Source of the DNA: Christensenellaceae bacterium
GTDB taxonomy: Bacteria; Bacillota; Clostridia; Christensenellales; Aristaeellaceae
DNA length: 42,562 nt
NCBI GenBank assembly: GCA_020025205.1
Contig: JAHHSO010000015.1
Coordinates: 1 to 42,562, forward strand
Direction of reading: 5' to 3'
The translations under genes were made by a program, and so were the position numbers. The notes under the pieces are model-generated. The model had not been told where the DNA came from and made no database searches. It saw nothing but the letters and a program-made list of their open reading frames with translations. Positions within the stretch are counted from its first letter, which is position 1. The number at the start of each line of letters is the position of its first letter. Positions 32,296-40,251 of this stretch are shown here, piece after piece.

Positions 32296-32610
32296 ATGCA
32301 TATCCGTTCCAATGATACGGTGGTTGTGATCACCGGTAAGGACAAGGGCAAGGAAGGCAAGGTTCTGGTTGCTTCCCCGAAGACCGGCAAGGTCGTCGTG
32401 GAAGGCGTTGCCATTGCCACCAAGCACCAGAAGCCGCGCCAGCAGGGCGTGCCGGGCGGCATTGTCAAGCAGGAAGCCGCAATTGATGTCAGCAACGTGA
32501 TGCTGGTATGCCCGAAGTGCAAGAAGGGTGTCCGCGTGGGTCATCAGGTGCTGGAAAACGGCAAGAAGGTTCGTGTCTGCAAGAAGTGCGGCACAGCTTT
32601 CGAAAACTAA
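32296..32610 (+). CDS. rplX: 50S ribosomal protein L24, with zinc-finger tail
   Basis: L24 is an assembly initiator with a KOW fold. The 104 residues open HIRSNDTVVVITGKDKGKEG. The C-terminal half has two CxxC pairs (CPKC and CKKC, about 17 residues apart), so it could bind zinc; many L24 proteins lack one or both. AAGGAGG precedes the ATG and overlaps the rplN stop. Together with S14 and L36 it gives a zinc-rich set. Confidence 0.97.
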   Translation: MHIRSNDTVVVITGKDKGKEGKVLVASPKTGKVVVEGVAIATKHQKPRQQGVPGGIVKQEAAIDVSNVMLVCPKCKKGVRVGHQVLENGKKVRVCKKCGTAFEN

Positions 32611-32629
32611 TGCAGGAGGAATATAAATC

Positions 32630-33172
32630 ATGGAAGCGCGTCTTTACGATAAGTACGTGACCGAAGTCATTCCTGCCCTGCAGCAGAAGTTCGGTTACAA
32701 GAACGTCAACCAGATCCCGAAGATCGACAAGATTGTCATCAACATGGGTCTGGGCGACTGCAAAGATAACCCCAAGGCGCTGGAAGCCGCTGTCAAGGAG
32801 CTGGAGACCATTGCTGGCCAGAAGGCTCTGACGACCAAGGCGAAGAAGTCCATCGCTAACTTTAAGCTCCGTGAAGGCATGAACATCGGCGCGAAGGTCA
32901 CCCTGCGCGGCGAGCGTATGTATGAATTCATGGACAAGCTGATGAATATCGCTCTTCCGCGTGTTCGCGACTTCCACGGCGTCTCTGACAAGGCGTTCGA
33001 TGGCCGCGGCAACTACGCGCTGGGCATCCGTGAGCAGCTTCTCTTCCCCGAAATCGAGTACGACAAGGTGGAGAAGGTCCGCGGCATGGAAATGATCTTC
33101 GTGACCAGCGCTCATACGGACGAGGAGTGCAAAGAGCTCCTTCGCCTGATGGGAATGCCGTTCACGAAGTAA
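32630..33172 (+). CDS. rplE: 50S ribosomal protein L5
   Basis: L5 binds 5S rRNA and contacts the P-site tRNA and the 30S head. The 180-residue protein has the typical core IDKIVINMGLGDCKDNPKAL, FKLREGMNIGAKVTLRGERMY and GNYALGIREQLLFPEIEYDK. AGGAGG lies before the ATG. Length and motifs are normal. Confidence 0.98.
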   Translation: MEARLYDKYVTEVIPALQQKFGYKNVNQIPKIDKIVINMGLGDCKDNPKALEAAVKELETIAGQKALTTKAKKSIANFKLREGMNIGAKVTLRGERMYEFMDKLMNIALPRVRDFHGVSDKAFDGRGNYALGIREQLLFPEIEYDKVEKVRGMEMIFVTSAHTDEECKELLRLMGMPFTK

Positions 33173-33186
33173 GGAGGAGGACAATC

Positions 33187-33372
33187 ATGGCTAAGACCAG
33201 TATGATTAACAAGCAGCAGAAGGAGCCGAAGTTCTCTACTCGTGCTTACACCCGCTGCCGCCTGTGCGGCCGTCCGCACTCCGTGCTTCGCAAGTACGGC
33301 GTCTGCCGCATTTGTTTCCGCGAACTGGCGTACAAGGGACAGATTCCCGGCGTCCGCAAGGCCAGCTGGTAA
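33187..33372 (+). CDS. rpsN: 30S ribosomal protein S14, zinc type (S14-Z)
   Basis: S14 helps assemble the 30S head. The 61-residue protein is the short zinc-binding form, with CRLC and CRIC forming the four-Cys site. Its N-terminus is MAKTSMINKQQKEPK. ATG 33187 follows AAGGAGGAGG. An in-frame ATG at 33127 lies in rplE and has no family support. Bacillota often carry a second, zinc-free copy elsewhere; none is in the window. Confidence 0.97.
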   Translation: MAKTSMINKQQKEPKFSTRAYTRCRLCGRPHSVLRKYGVCRICFRELAYKGQIPGVRKASW

Positions 33373-33384
33373 GGAGGAACTGAA

Positions 33385-33783
33385 ATGCTCGTTAACGATC
33401 CCATTGCAGATATGCTCACCCGCATCCGCAATGCCCAAGTCGCTAAGCACGATTCTGTGATGATTCCGGCTTCCAACATGAAGAAGTCCATCGCAAAGAT
33501 CCTGCTGGACGAAGGCTACATCAAGAGCGTCGATCTCATCGACGACGGTCTGTCCGGCCAGATCAAGATCGGCCTGAAGTACACCGACAAGAAGCAGAGC
33601 GTCATTGTTGGCCTCAAGCGCATCAGCAAGCCGGGCCTGCGTGTTTTCGCGCAGTGCAATGAGCTGCCGAAGGTGCTGGGCGGCCTGGGCATCGCCATCA
33701 TCTCCACGTCCAAGGGCGTGATGACCGACAAGCAGGCTCGTCTTGAGAATGTCGGCGGCGAAGTGCTCGCCTACATCTGGTAA
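33385..33783 (+). CDS. rpsH: 30S ribosomal protein S8
   Basis: S8 binds the central domain of 16S rRNA and, in E. coli, represses the spc operon through the L5 message. The 132 residues show NDPIADMLTRIRNAQ and the C-terminal GLGIAIISTSKGVMTDKQAR. AAGGAGG precedes the ATG, 12 bases after rpsN. No odd feature. Confidence 0.98.
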   Translation: MLVNDPIADMLTRIRNAQVAKHDSVMIPASNMKKSIAKILLDEGYIKSVDLIDDGLSGQIKIGLKYTDKKQSVIVGLKRISKPGLRVFAQCNELPKVLGGLGIAIISTSKGVMTDKQARLENVGGEVLAYIW

Positions 33784-33812
33784 TCGACGACGCTGAAACG
33801 GAGGTAAAAACA

Positions 33813-34355
33813 ATGTCTCGTATCGGAAGACATCCGATCGCAATTCCGGCTGGCGTCACGGTCACCGTTTCCGACGACAATCTGGTCGTTGTGAAGGGCC
33901 CGAAGGGTCAGCTGGAGCAGGCGGTCAATGAAAACATCACCGTCAAGGTTGAGGGCAACGAGATTCTCGTGACCCGCCCGAATGACGAAAAGCAGAACCG
34001 TGCGTTCCACGGCCTGTATCGTGCGCTGATCGCCAACATGGTGACCGGCGTGACCACGGGCTTCTCCAAGACCCTTCAGCTGGTCGGCACGGGCTACCGC
34101 GCCGAGGCGAAGGGCACCACCCTGACCATCAACATTGGCTACAGCCATCCGGTCATCTTCGAGGCGCCGGCGAACATCACGTTTGCTACCCCGAACCAGA
34201 CGACCATCGTGGTCAGCGGTATCAACAGACAGCAGGTTGGCAATCTTGCCGCCGACATCCGCGCCGTCCGCAAGCCGGAGCCGTACCTCGGAAAGGGCAT
34301 CAAGTACGAGGGCGAGGTCATCCGTCGCAAGGAAGGCAAGACTGGTAAGAAGTAA
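33813..34355 (+). CDS. rplF: 50S ribosomal protein L6
   Basis: L6 lies near the GTPase centre and the sarcin-ricin loop. The 180-residue protein has SRIGRHPIAIPAGVTV, LVVVKGPKGQL and the C-terminal KPEPYLGKGIKYEGEVIRRK. GGAGG precedes the ATG. It has two alpha-beta repeats as expected. Confidence 0.98.
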   Translation: MSRIGRHPIAIPAGVTVTVSDDNLVVVKGPKGQLEQAVNENITVKVEGNEILVTRPNDEKQNRAFHGLYRALIANMVTGVTTGFSKTLQLVGTGYRAEAKGTTLTINIGYSHPVIFEAPANITFATPNQTTIVVSGINRQQVGNLAADIRAVRKPEPYLGKGIKYEGEVIRRKEGKTGKK

Positions 34356-34373
34356 GAGAGGGAGTGAGCGCTA

Positions 34374-34742
34374 ATGTTCAATAAACGTGATCGGAATGAG
34401 GTTCGCAAGATCCGTCATGAGCGTGTACGTAAGAAGATCAGCGGCACGCCCGAGATGCCGCGTCTGAGCGTATATCGCAGCCTGAACAACATCTATGTTC
34501 AGGTGATCGACGACGTCGCTGGCAGGACTCTGGTTTCCTGCTCCACCCTTGATCCGCAGATCAAGGGCCAGCTTGGCGAGCTGGACAAGAAGGCTGCCGG
34601 CAAGCTGGTCGGCAAGACCGTGGCCGAGCGTGCTCTGCAGGCTGGCATCAAGCAGGTCGTCTTCGACCGCGGCGGCTACGTGTATACTGGCCGCGTGGCG
34701 GAGGTCGCCGCAGGCGCCCGTGAAGCGGGCCTCGACTTCTGA
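34374..34742 (+). CDS. rplR: 50S ribosomal protein L18
   Basis: L18 binds 5S rRNA with L5 and L25. The 122 residues start FNKRDRNEVRKIRHERVRKK and include RLSVYRSLNNIYVQVIDD and the C-terminal DRGGYVYTGRVAEVAAGARE. GGGAG precedes the ATG, 18 bases after rplF. Normal length. Confidence 0.98.
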   Translation: MFNKRDRNEVRKIRHERVRKKISGTPEMPRLSVYRSLNNIYVQVIDDVAGRTLVSCSTLDPQIKGQLGELDKKAAGKLVGKTVAERALQAGIKQVVFDRGGYVYTGRVAEVAAGAREAGLDF

Positions 34743-34762
34743 TTCAAGGGAGGATTCAAAAA

Positions 34763-35320
34763 ATGCCTCAGGATATGGAAAAGAAACCGCGCGAGCGTGG
34801 CGAGCGCCGTGAGCGCGGCCCGCGTCGTGACCGTCGTCCGGAAAGCGAGTTCCAGGAGAAGATGGTCTCCATCAACCGCGTTTCCAAGACGGTTAAAGGC
34901 GGCCGCAACATGCGCTTTGCCGTGCTGATGGTAATCGGCGACGGCAAGGGCCGCGTTGGCTGCGGCGTTGGCAAGGCTGCGGAGATTCCGGAAGCCGCCC
35001 GCAAGGCAACCGAGGATGCAAAGAAGCACCTTGTTCATGTGTCCATGAAGGACACGACCATCCCGCACGAGACCGTTGGCCGCTTCGGCACCGGCGAAGT
35101 CGTGCTGCTCCCCGCTCCGGAAGGTACCGGCGTTATCGCCGGCGGCCCTGCCCGTGCGGTGCTTGAGCTGTGCGGTGTCAAGGACATCCGCACCAAGAGC
35201 TATGGCTCCAACAACCCGATTAACATGGTGAAGGCGACCATCGAGGGTCTGGCATCCCTGCGCACGGCTGAAGACGTGGCAAAGATGCGCGGCAAGACCG
35301 TCGAAGAGCTGCTCGGCTGA
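34763..35320 (+). CDS. rpsE: 30S ribosomal protein S5 with charged N-terminal extension
   Basis: S5 contributes to decoding accuracy and mRNA unwinding. The 185-residue protein has an extra Arg/Glu-rich N-terminal stretch of about 30 residues (KKPRERGERRERGPRRDRR) before the core EKMVSINRVSKTVKGGR. The core shows VGCGVGKAAEIPEA and GGPARAVLELCGVKD. GGGAGG precedes the ATG. The extension is seen in some Clostridia and is not a separate domain. Confidence 0.98.
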   Translation: MPQDMEKKPRERGERRERGPRRDRRPESEFQEKMVSINRVSKTVKGGRNMRFAVLMVIGDGKGRVGCGVGKAAEIPEAARKATEDAKKHLVHVSMKDTTIPHETVGRFGTGEVVLLPAPEGTGVIAGGPARAVLELCGVKDIRTKSYGSNNPINMVKATIEGLASLRTAEDVAKMRGKTVEELLG

Positions 35321-35337
35321 GAAGGAGGAAGAGACGT

Positions 35338-35520
35338 ATGAAACTGCAGGTAACGCTTGTGAAGTCTCCTGTCTCCAGCAAGCCCAACCACATCAAAATC
35401 GTGGAGGCTCTGGGCCTGCACAAGATCCGCGCCACCAAGGTCTTCGAAGATACCCCCGCAATTCGCGGCATGATCTTTAAGGTAAAGCACCTGGTGTCTG
35501 TGGTCGAAATCAGCGACTAA
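35338..35520 (+). CDS. rpmD: 50S ribosomal protein L30
   Basis: L30 is a small protein bound to 23S rRNA; it is missing in some bacteria. The 60 residues are canonical: LQVTLVKSPVSSKPNHIK, then EALGLHKIRATKVFED. GAAGGAGG precedes the ATG, 17 bases after rpsE. Confidence 0.97.
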   Translation: MKLQVTLVKSPVSSKPNHIKIVEALGLHKIRATKVFEDTPAIRGMIFKVKHLVSVVEISD

Positions 35521-35532
35521 GGAGGACTCACC

Positions 35533-35973
35533 ATGAAGCTGAATGAGCTGAAGCCCGCTCTGGGCTCCACTACTTCCCCGCGCCGTCTTGGCCGCGGCAC
35601 CGGCTCCGGCCTGGGCAAGACGTCCGGCAAGGGCCACAAGGGCGCGAAGGCCCGCAGCGGCGGCGGCAAGCGTCCGGGATTTGAAGGCGGCCAGATGCCG
35701 CTGGTCCGTCAGCTGCCCAAGCGCGGATTCAAGAACATCTTTGCCAAGGAGTACGCCACGGTGAACGTGAGCGCACTGGATGTGTTTGAAGATGGCACCG
35801 AAATCACCGCGGCGCTGCTCATGGAGAAGAGGATCATCCGCAAGGAGCTGGATGGCCTGAAGATTCTGGGCAACGGCGAACTCACCAAGAAGCTGACGGT
35901 GAAGGCTGTTAAGTTCACCGCCTCCGCTAAGGAAAAGATCGAGGCCGTTGGTGGAACTGCTGAGGTGATCTGA
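35533..35973 (+). CDS. rplO: 50S ribosomal protein L15
   Basis: L15 is a late assembly protein of the large subunit. The 146-residue protein has the glycine-rich N-terminus (RRLGRGTGSGLGKTSGKGHK), then GFEGGQMPLVRQLPKRGF and the globular C-terminal half ending GTAEVI. AAGGAGG precedes the ATG. Its stop is one base before the secY ATG. Confidence 0.98.
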   Translation: MKLNELKPALGSTTSPRRLGRGTGSGLGKTSGKGHKGAKARSGGGKRPGFEGGQMPLVRQLPKRGFKNIFAKEYATVNVSALDVFEDGTEITAALLMEKRIIRKELDGLKILGNGELTKKLTVKAVKFTASAKEKIEAVGGTAEVI

Positions 35974-35974
35974 T

Positions 35975-37219
35975 ATGCTGGAAAAGATGAAGAATGCCTG
36001 GCGCATTCCGGAGCTCCGCAAGAAGATCATTTATACCTTCGGCATGCTGCTGATCTACCGCCTTCTGTGCGTGATCCCGGTTCCGGGCATTAACGTTGCG
36101 GCGGTTGCCAGCGCGGTTAAGGATTACTCCATTCTTGATTTCATGAACATGATGACCGGTGGTTCTTTCCAGAGCATGAGCATCATGGCCATGGGTATTA
36201 CTCCGTACATCAACTCTAGCATTATCCTTCAGCTGCTGACCGTTGCACTTCCTTCGCTTGAAAAGCTGGCGAAGGAAGGCCCGGAAGGCCGAAAGAAGAT
36301 CAACGAGTACACTCGCTACCTGACCGTCGTTCTGGCGTTCATTCAGGCGGTTGGCCTCGTCTTCGCGATGCGTGCCAACTCTTATGGCGGCATCTGGTAT
36401 CTGGTCATTGGTATCTCCATGGCAGCCGGCTCTGCGCTGGCGATGTGGATCGGCGAACGTATCACCGAGAATGGCATCGGCAACGGCGTATCTCTGCTGA
36501 TCATGGCAGGTATCGTGTCCAACATGTTCAACTGGGGACGCCAGGCTGCGTCTGGCATGGCAAACGGCAGCGTAAGTTTCGTGGCTGTTATTGCAGTCGT
36601 CGTTTCTTTCCTTGCCATGATCGTTGCCATCACCTATGTGGACATGGGCGAGCGCCGCGTGCCGGTTCAGTACGCTAAGCGTATGGTTGGCCGCAAGATG
36701 TACGGCGGCCAGTCTACCCACATCCCGATGAAGCTGAACGCTACCGGCGTCATGCCGCTGATCTTCGGTTTTGCGATTTTGCAGTTCCCTGCAACGATCT
36801 TCGCATTCTTCCCGACGAGCGGCATCAACCAGTGGTGGGGCCAATTCCAGAGGGGTGTCGGCTATCAGATCGTGCTGGCAGCACTGATCATTGCCTTCAC
36901 GTATTTCTACACGAGCATCACTTTCAATCCGGTTGACATCAGCAAGAGCATGCAGCAGAACGGCGGCATCATCCCCGGCATCCGCCAGGGACGCGCGACC
37001 AGCGAATATCTCGGCAGGGTTTCCAGCCGTCTGACGCTGTTCAGCGCGCTGTTCCTCGCAGTTCTTGCCACGATTCCGACCATGCTTGGAAACATCTTCG
37101 GCATTGTGGCACCGTTTGGCGCCAGCTCCGTGCTGATTGCTGTTTCTGTTGGCATTGAGACGATTCGTCAGGTTGAAGCACAGATGGTTATGCGCCATCA
37201 CAAGGGCTTCTTGGGCTAA
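35975..37219 (+). CDS. secY: SecY, channel subunit of the protein translocase
   Basis: SecY forms the membrane pore for exported and inserted proteins together with SecE and SecG. The 414-residue protein has ten predicted helices. Markers are RIPELRKKIIYT at the start, YINSSIILQLL, the loop NGIGNGVSLLI, ERRVPVQYAKR in the fourth cytoplasmic region and KSMQQNGGIIPGIRQG. The ribosome site lies in the end of rplO. It would also insert the GT-C-like proteins and export the lipoprotein described above. Length is a little short of the common 420-435. Confidence 0.98.
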   Translation: MLEKMKNAWRIPELRKKIIYTFGMLLIYRLLCVIPVPGINVAAVASAVKDYSILDFMNMMTGGSFQSMSIMAMGITPYINSSIILQLLTVALPSLEKLAKEGPEGRKKINEYTRYLTVVLAFIQAVGLVFAMRANSYGGIWYLVIGISMAAGSALAMWIGERITENGIGNGVSLLIMAGIVSNMFNWGRQAASGMANGSVSFVAVIAVVVSFLAMIVAITYVDMGERRVPVQYAKRMVGRKMYGGQSTHIPMKLNATGVMPLIFGFAILQFPATIFAFFPTSGINQWWGQFQRGVGYQIVLAALIIAFTYFYTSITFNPVDISKSMQQNGGIIPGIRQGRATSEYLGRVSSRLTLFSALFLAVLATIPTMLGNIFGIVAPFGASSVLIAVSVGIETIRQVEAQMVMRHHKGFLG

Positions 37220-37243
37220 CGCTTTAAAGCGAGGTGCTTCAGA

Positions 37244-37873
37244 ATGAATGTGATTTTTCTCGGCCCGCCTGGTGCGGGCAAGGGTACCCAGGCCGTCCGC
37301 GTATGCGAACGGCTGGGCATTCCACAGATTTCAACAGGCGAAATCCTTCGTCACGCCATTCGTGAGCAGACTCCGACCGGACTTGCCGCCAAGTCTTATA
37401 TTGACAAGGGCGCGCTGGTGCCGGACGAAGTTGTGATCGACATTGTGCGTGAGCGCCTTGCGCAGGACGACTGCCAGAAGGGCTTCCTGCTGGATGGTTT
37501 CCCGCGCACTGTGACGCAGGCGCAGGCGCTTGCCGGCTTCGCCGACATTGACGCTGTGATTGACATTGATGTCAGCGACGAGAAACTCATTGACCGTTTG
37601 TCTGGGCGCCGTGTGTGCCCGAACTGCGGCGGCACGTATCATGTCAGCTGCCTGAATGGCAGCACGACTTGCCAGAAGTGCGGCTCAGAACTGATCCATC
37701 GCGATGACGACAAGCCCGAAACGGTGCTTAGCCGTCTGACTGTCTACCATGGGCAAACAGCTCCGCTCATTGAGTTCTACTCCGAGCGGAACATGCTCAA
37801 GCGCGTAGACGGGGCACAAAGCATGGATGAGTGCTTTGAGGCGATTCTTGAAGCGTTGGGCGAAGAAAAATGA
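37244..37873 (+). CDS. adk: Adenylate kinase with zinc-binding lid
   Basis: Adenylate kinase converts ATP and AMP to two ADP in the cytoplasm. The 209 residues hold the P-loop GPPGAGKGT (7-15), DGFPRT (84-89) and the lid with Cys125, Cys128, Cys143 and Cys146, which should bind zinc, as in Gram-positive enzymes. The gene lies 24 bases after secY, with GCGAGG before the ATG. Its stop overlaps the map start by four bases (ATGA). Confidence 0.97.
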   Translation: MNVIFLGPPGAGKGTQAVRVCERLGIPQISTGEILRHAIREQTPTGLAAKSYIDKGALVPDEVVIDIVRERLAQDDCQKGFLLDGFPRTVTQAQALAGFADIDAVIDIDVSDEKLIDRLSGRRVCPNCGGTYHVSCLNGSTTCQKCGSELIHRDDDKPETVLSRLTVYHGQTAPLIEFYSERNMLKRVDGAQSMDECFEAILEALGEEK

Positions 37874-38643
37874 TCACCATCAAGAATCATGCTCAGATTG
37901 CCAAGATGCGCGAGGCTGGTGCCTTGCTGCATGAGGTGCTCGAGCAAATCAAAAGGAAGATTGAACCTGGGATTACAACGAAAGAACTTGACCGCTATGC
38001 GGAAAAGCTCATCCGTTCCCACGGAGCTGTTCCTTCCTTCCTGAACTATGAGGGGTATCCTGCATCCATCTGCGCGTCTGTTGACTCGCAGGTGGTGCAT
38101 GGCATCCCGTCTTCCTCCACTGTGCTCAAAGAGGGGCAGATCATCTCGATCGACTCGGGCCTGATCCTCGACGGCTGGCAGTCCGACAGCGCCTTTACGG
38201 TTGGTGTCGGCGAGATCAGCGAGCAGGCGCAGCGGCTGATTGATGTGACGGAGGAAAGCTTCTTTGCGGCGCTTGAAGTGGCACGTGAGGGCTACCGAGT
38301 CAGTGATATCGGTCATGCCGTGCAGAGTTATGTAGAACAGCGTGGTTTTTCCACGGTGCGTGCGCTCTGCGGACACGGTATCGGGCGGGAGATGCATGAA
38401 GACCCCAGCGTGCCGAACTATGGCCAGCCAGGACACGGAGCCAGGCTCCGCAGCGGCATGACCATCTGTATCGAGCCGATGATCACCGCCGGTGGTTATG
38501 ACGTGAAGACGCTTGGAGACGGCTGGACGGTAGTTACATCCGATGGCAGTCTCTGCTCCCATTATGAGCATGCCATCCTGATTACGGATGGAGAACCCGA
38601 ATTGCTTTCGCTGCCTGGGTATCATAAGGAGGAGAAGCGATGA
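37870..38643 (+). CDS. map: Methionine aminopeptidase, type I
   Basis: MetAP removes the first Met from new proteins. The 257-residue enzyme has the five metal ligands in order: Asp in SIDSG, Asp in SDSAFTVG, His in GHGIGR, Glu in IEPMI and Glu in YEHAIL. The usual GD at the second position reads SD here, with the Asp kept. It belongs to the short type without an N-terminal zinc extension. It overlaps adk and the next gene by four bases each. Confidence 0.97.
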   Translation: MITIKNHAQIAKMREAGALLHEVLEQIKRKIEPGITTKELDRYAEKLIRSHGAVPSFLNYEGYPASICASVDSQVVHGIPSSSTVLKEGQIISIDSGLILDGWQSDSAFTVGVGEISEQAQRLIDVTEESFFAALEVAREGYRVSDIGHAVQSYVEQRGFSTVRALCGHGIGREMHEDPSVPNYGQPGHGARLRSGMTICIEPMITAGGYDVKTLGDGWTVVTSDGSLCSHYEHAILITDGEPELLSLPGYHKEEKR

Positions 38644-38942
38644 GCTCATTCCCTATGGAGGTAGGCCGAGTGGTCTTTTCCAAAGCCGGGCGCGATCAGG
38701 GACATTATTTCGTGATTGTGGCCGTCCTTGATAAGGATCATGTGGCCATTGCAAACGGTTGTCAGCGAAAGGTAGACAATCCCAAAAAGAAGAAGATTAA
38801 GCATCTGGTGGCAAAACCCGAACTTCTTGAAGAAATTCAAGAAAAAATTTTTGCAAAAAAGAGGATTTTTGACTCCGAAGTGCGAAATAAACTAGATGCT
38901 ATCGGCTATCAAGAGGCTTTGTTGCCGCGTAAGGAGGGTTAA
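38640..38942 (+). CDS. KOW-domain RNA-binding protein (L14e-like)
   Basis: The 100-residue protein belongs to the small KOW-domain proteins found between map and infA in many Bacillota; they resemble archaeal/eukaryotic L14e. The N-terminus GRVVFSKAGRDQGHYFVIVAVLD is the KOW part, and the middle is lysine-rich (NPKKKKIKH). It overlaps map by four bases (ATGA) and ends two bases before the infA TTG. Its role is not defined; the position suggests a role in translation. Confidence 0.82.
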   Translation: MSSFPMEVGRVVFSKAGRDQGHYFVIVAVLDKDHVAIANGCQRKVDNPKKKKIKHLVAKPELLEEIQEKIFAKKRIFDSEVRNKLDAIGYQEALLPRKEG

Positions 38943-38944
38943 CG

Positions 38945-39166
38945 TTGCCCAAGAGCGACAATATCGAAGTAGAGGGCGTCGTCGTCGAGGCACTGCCGAA
39001 CGCGAATTTCCGCGTCGAGCTGGCCGGCGGGCACAAAATCATGGCCCAGATCTCGGGTAAGATCCGTATGAACTTCATCCGTATCTATCCGGGCGATAAG
39101 GTCAAAGTCGAGATTTCTCCCTATGATCTGACCAGGGGACGCATCACCTGGCGCAGCAAGGGTTGA
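38945..39166 (+). CDS. infA: Translation initiation factor IF-1 (TTG start)
   Basis: IF-1 binds the 30S A-site during initiation. The 73-residue protein has the OB-fold core NIEVEGVVVEALPNANFRVEL, then KIRMNFIRIYPGDKVKVEISPYDL. The start is TTG 38945 after AAGGAGG; family N-termini begin at this point, and no ATG is available in frame. TTG is a weak start that could damp IF-1 output compared with the ribosomal proteins. Confidence 0.95.
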   Translation: MPKSDNIEVEGVVVEALPNANFRVELAGGHKIMAQISGKIRMNFIRIYPGDKVKVEISPYDLTRGRITWRSKG

Positions 39167-39194
39167 GAAAACAAATTCGAGGAGGAACGGACAT

Positions 39195-39308
39195 ATGAAG
39201 GTTAGACCGTCTGTGAAGCCGATCTGCGAGAAGTGCAAGGTTATCAAGCGCAAGGGCCGCGTTATGGTCATTTGCGAGAACCCGAAGCACAAGCAGAAGC
39301 AGGGCTGA
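39195..39308 (+). CDS. rpmJ: 50S ribosomal protein L36, zinc type
   Basis: The 37-residue protein is the smallest of the large subunit. It reads MKVRPSVKPICEKCK... and ends KHKQKQG. Three Cys and one His (Cys11, Cys14, Cys27, His32) form the zinc site, so this is the C+ form. GGAGG precedes the ATG. It lies 28 bases after infA. Confidence 0.97.
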   Translation: MKVRPSVKPICEKCKVIKRKGRVMVICENPKHKQKQG

Positions 39309-39432
39309 TTCACTTTACTGACAGGAAGGATCGCTTGGGCGGCTGCGCAGGCCATGCCTGTGTTCCATGCGGCTTTTCATAAAGAAATCAAGCAGAACAC
39401 TATACTTATGGAATGAGTATCGGAGGTAAATA
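39309..39432 (+). other. Gap between rpmJ and rpsM
   Basis: This 124-base gap is longer than others in the operon. It holds a palindrome CAGGC-CAT-GCCTG, a -10-like TATACT at 39401-39406 without a good -35 box, and an inverted repeat ATACT/AGTAT just before the rpsM ribosome site. It could be an internal promoter or a leader, but neither is proven. Confidence 0.45.
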
Positions 39433-39810
39433 ATGGCACGTATTTCTGGCGTTGACCTGCCTCGTGAGAAGCGGGTTGAAATCGGACTGACGTACATCTT
39501 CGGCATCGGCGTGAAAACTTCTAAGGATATTCTCGCCGCCACCGGCGTCAATCCTGACACCCGCGTGAAGGATCTCACCGAGCAGGACGTCAACAAGATC
39601 CGTGAATATATTGAGCACAACCTCAAGGTTGAGGGCGATCTGCGCCGTGATGTTTCCCTGGACATCAAGCGCATGATGGAAATCGGCTGCTACCGCGGCG
39701 TTCGTCATCGTAAGGGACTGCCGGTTCGCGGACAGAACACCAAGCAGAATGCCCGCACCCGCAAGGGCCCGAAGAAGACCATCGCCGGCAAGAAGAAGGC
39801 AACCAGATAA
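39433..39810 (+). CDS. rpsM: 30S ribosomal protein S13
   Basis: S13 bridges the 30S head to the large subunit and contacts P-site tRNA. The 125 residues show ARISGVDLPREKRVEIGLTY, then the helical middle and the basic tail GLPVRGQNTKQNARTRKGPK. GGAGG precedes the ATG. Normal for the family. Confidence 0.98.
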   Translation: MARISGVDLPREKRVEIGLTYIFGIGVKTSKDILAATGVNPDTRVKDLTEQDVNKIREYIEHNLKVEGDLRRDVSLDIKRMMEIGCYRGVRHRKGLPVRGQNTKQNARTRKGPKKTIAGKKKATR

Positions 39811-39825
39811 GAGGAGTGATTGACA

Positions 39826-40227
39826 ATGGCACCTAAGAAGTCGCTGAAGAAAGTTGTCCGCAAGCGCCGCGAGCGCAAGGTCGTGGAGCGCGGCGCGGCG
39901 CACATCCGCTCCTCCTTCAACAACACCATCGTGACACTGACTGACACCCAGGGCAACGCCCTGAGCTGGGCTTCCGCCGGCGGACTGGGTTTCCGCGGCA
40001 GCAAGAAGTCTACGCCGTTCGCTGCGCAGACTGCTGCTGAGACCGCTGCGAAGGCTGCGATGGAGTACGGTCTGAAGACCGTCGAAGTCTACGTCAAGGG
40101 CCCGGGCTCTGGACGTGAGGCTGCCATCCGTTCCCTTCAGGCTGCTGGCCTGGAGGTCAACATGATCAAGGACGTGACGCCGATCCCGCACAACGGATGC
40201 CGTCCGCCCAAGCGCCGTCGCGTGTAA
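39826..40227 (+). CDS. rpsK: 30S ribosomal protein S11
   Basis: S11 forms part of the mRNA exit platform. The 133 residues include HIRSSFNNTIVTLTDTQGNA, LSWASAGGLGFRGSKKSTPF and the C-terminal TPIPHNGCRPPKRRRV. ATG 39826 follows GAGGAG; an in-frame TTG two codons earlier is not needed. It is 15 bases after rpsM. Confidence 0.98.
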   Translation: MAPKKSLKKVVRKRRERKVVERGAAHIRSSFNNTIVTLTDTQGNALSWASAGGLGFRGSKKSTPFAAQTAAETAAKAAMEYGLKTVEVYVKGPGSGREAAIRSLQAAGLEVNMIKDVTPIPHNGCRPPKRRRV

Positions 40228-40251
40228 GGTTTTGTAAGGAGGACTACAAGA

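Noticed and set aside
39401..39406. Internal promoter (TATACT) before rpsM
   Set aside because: No acceptable -35 hexamer lies 16-18 bases upstream and there is no extended -10, so it is reported only as part of the gap.
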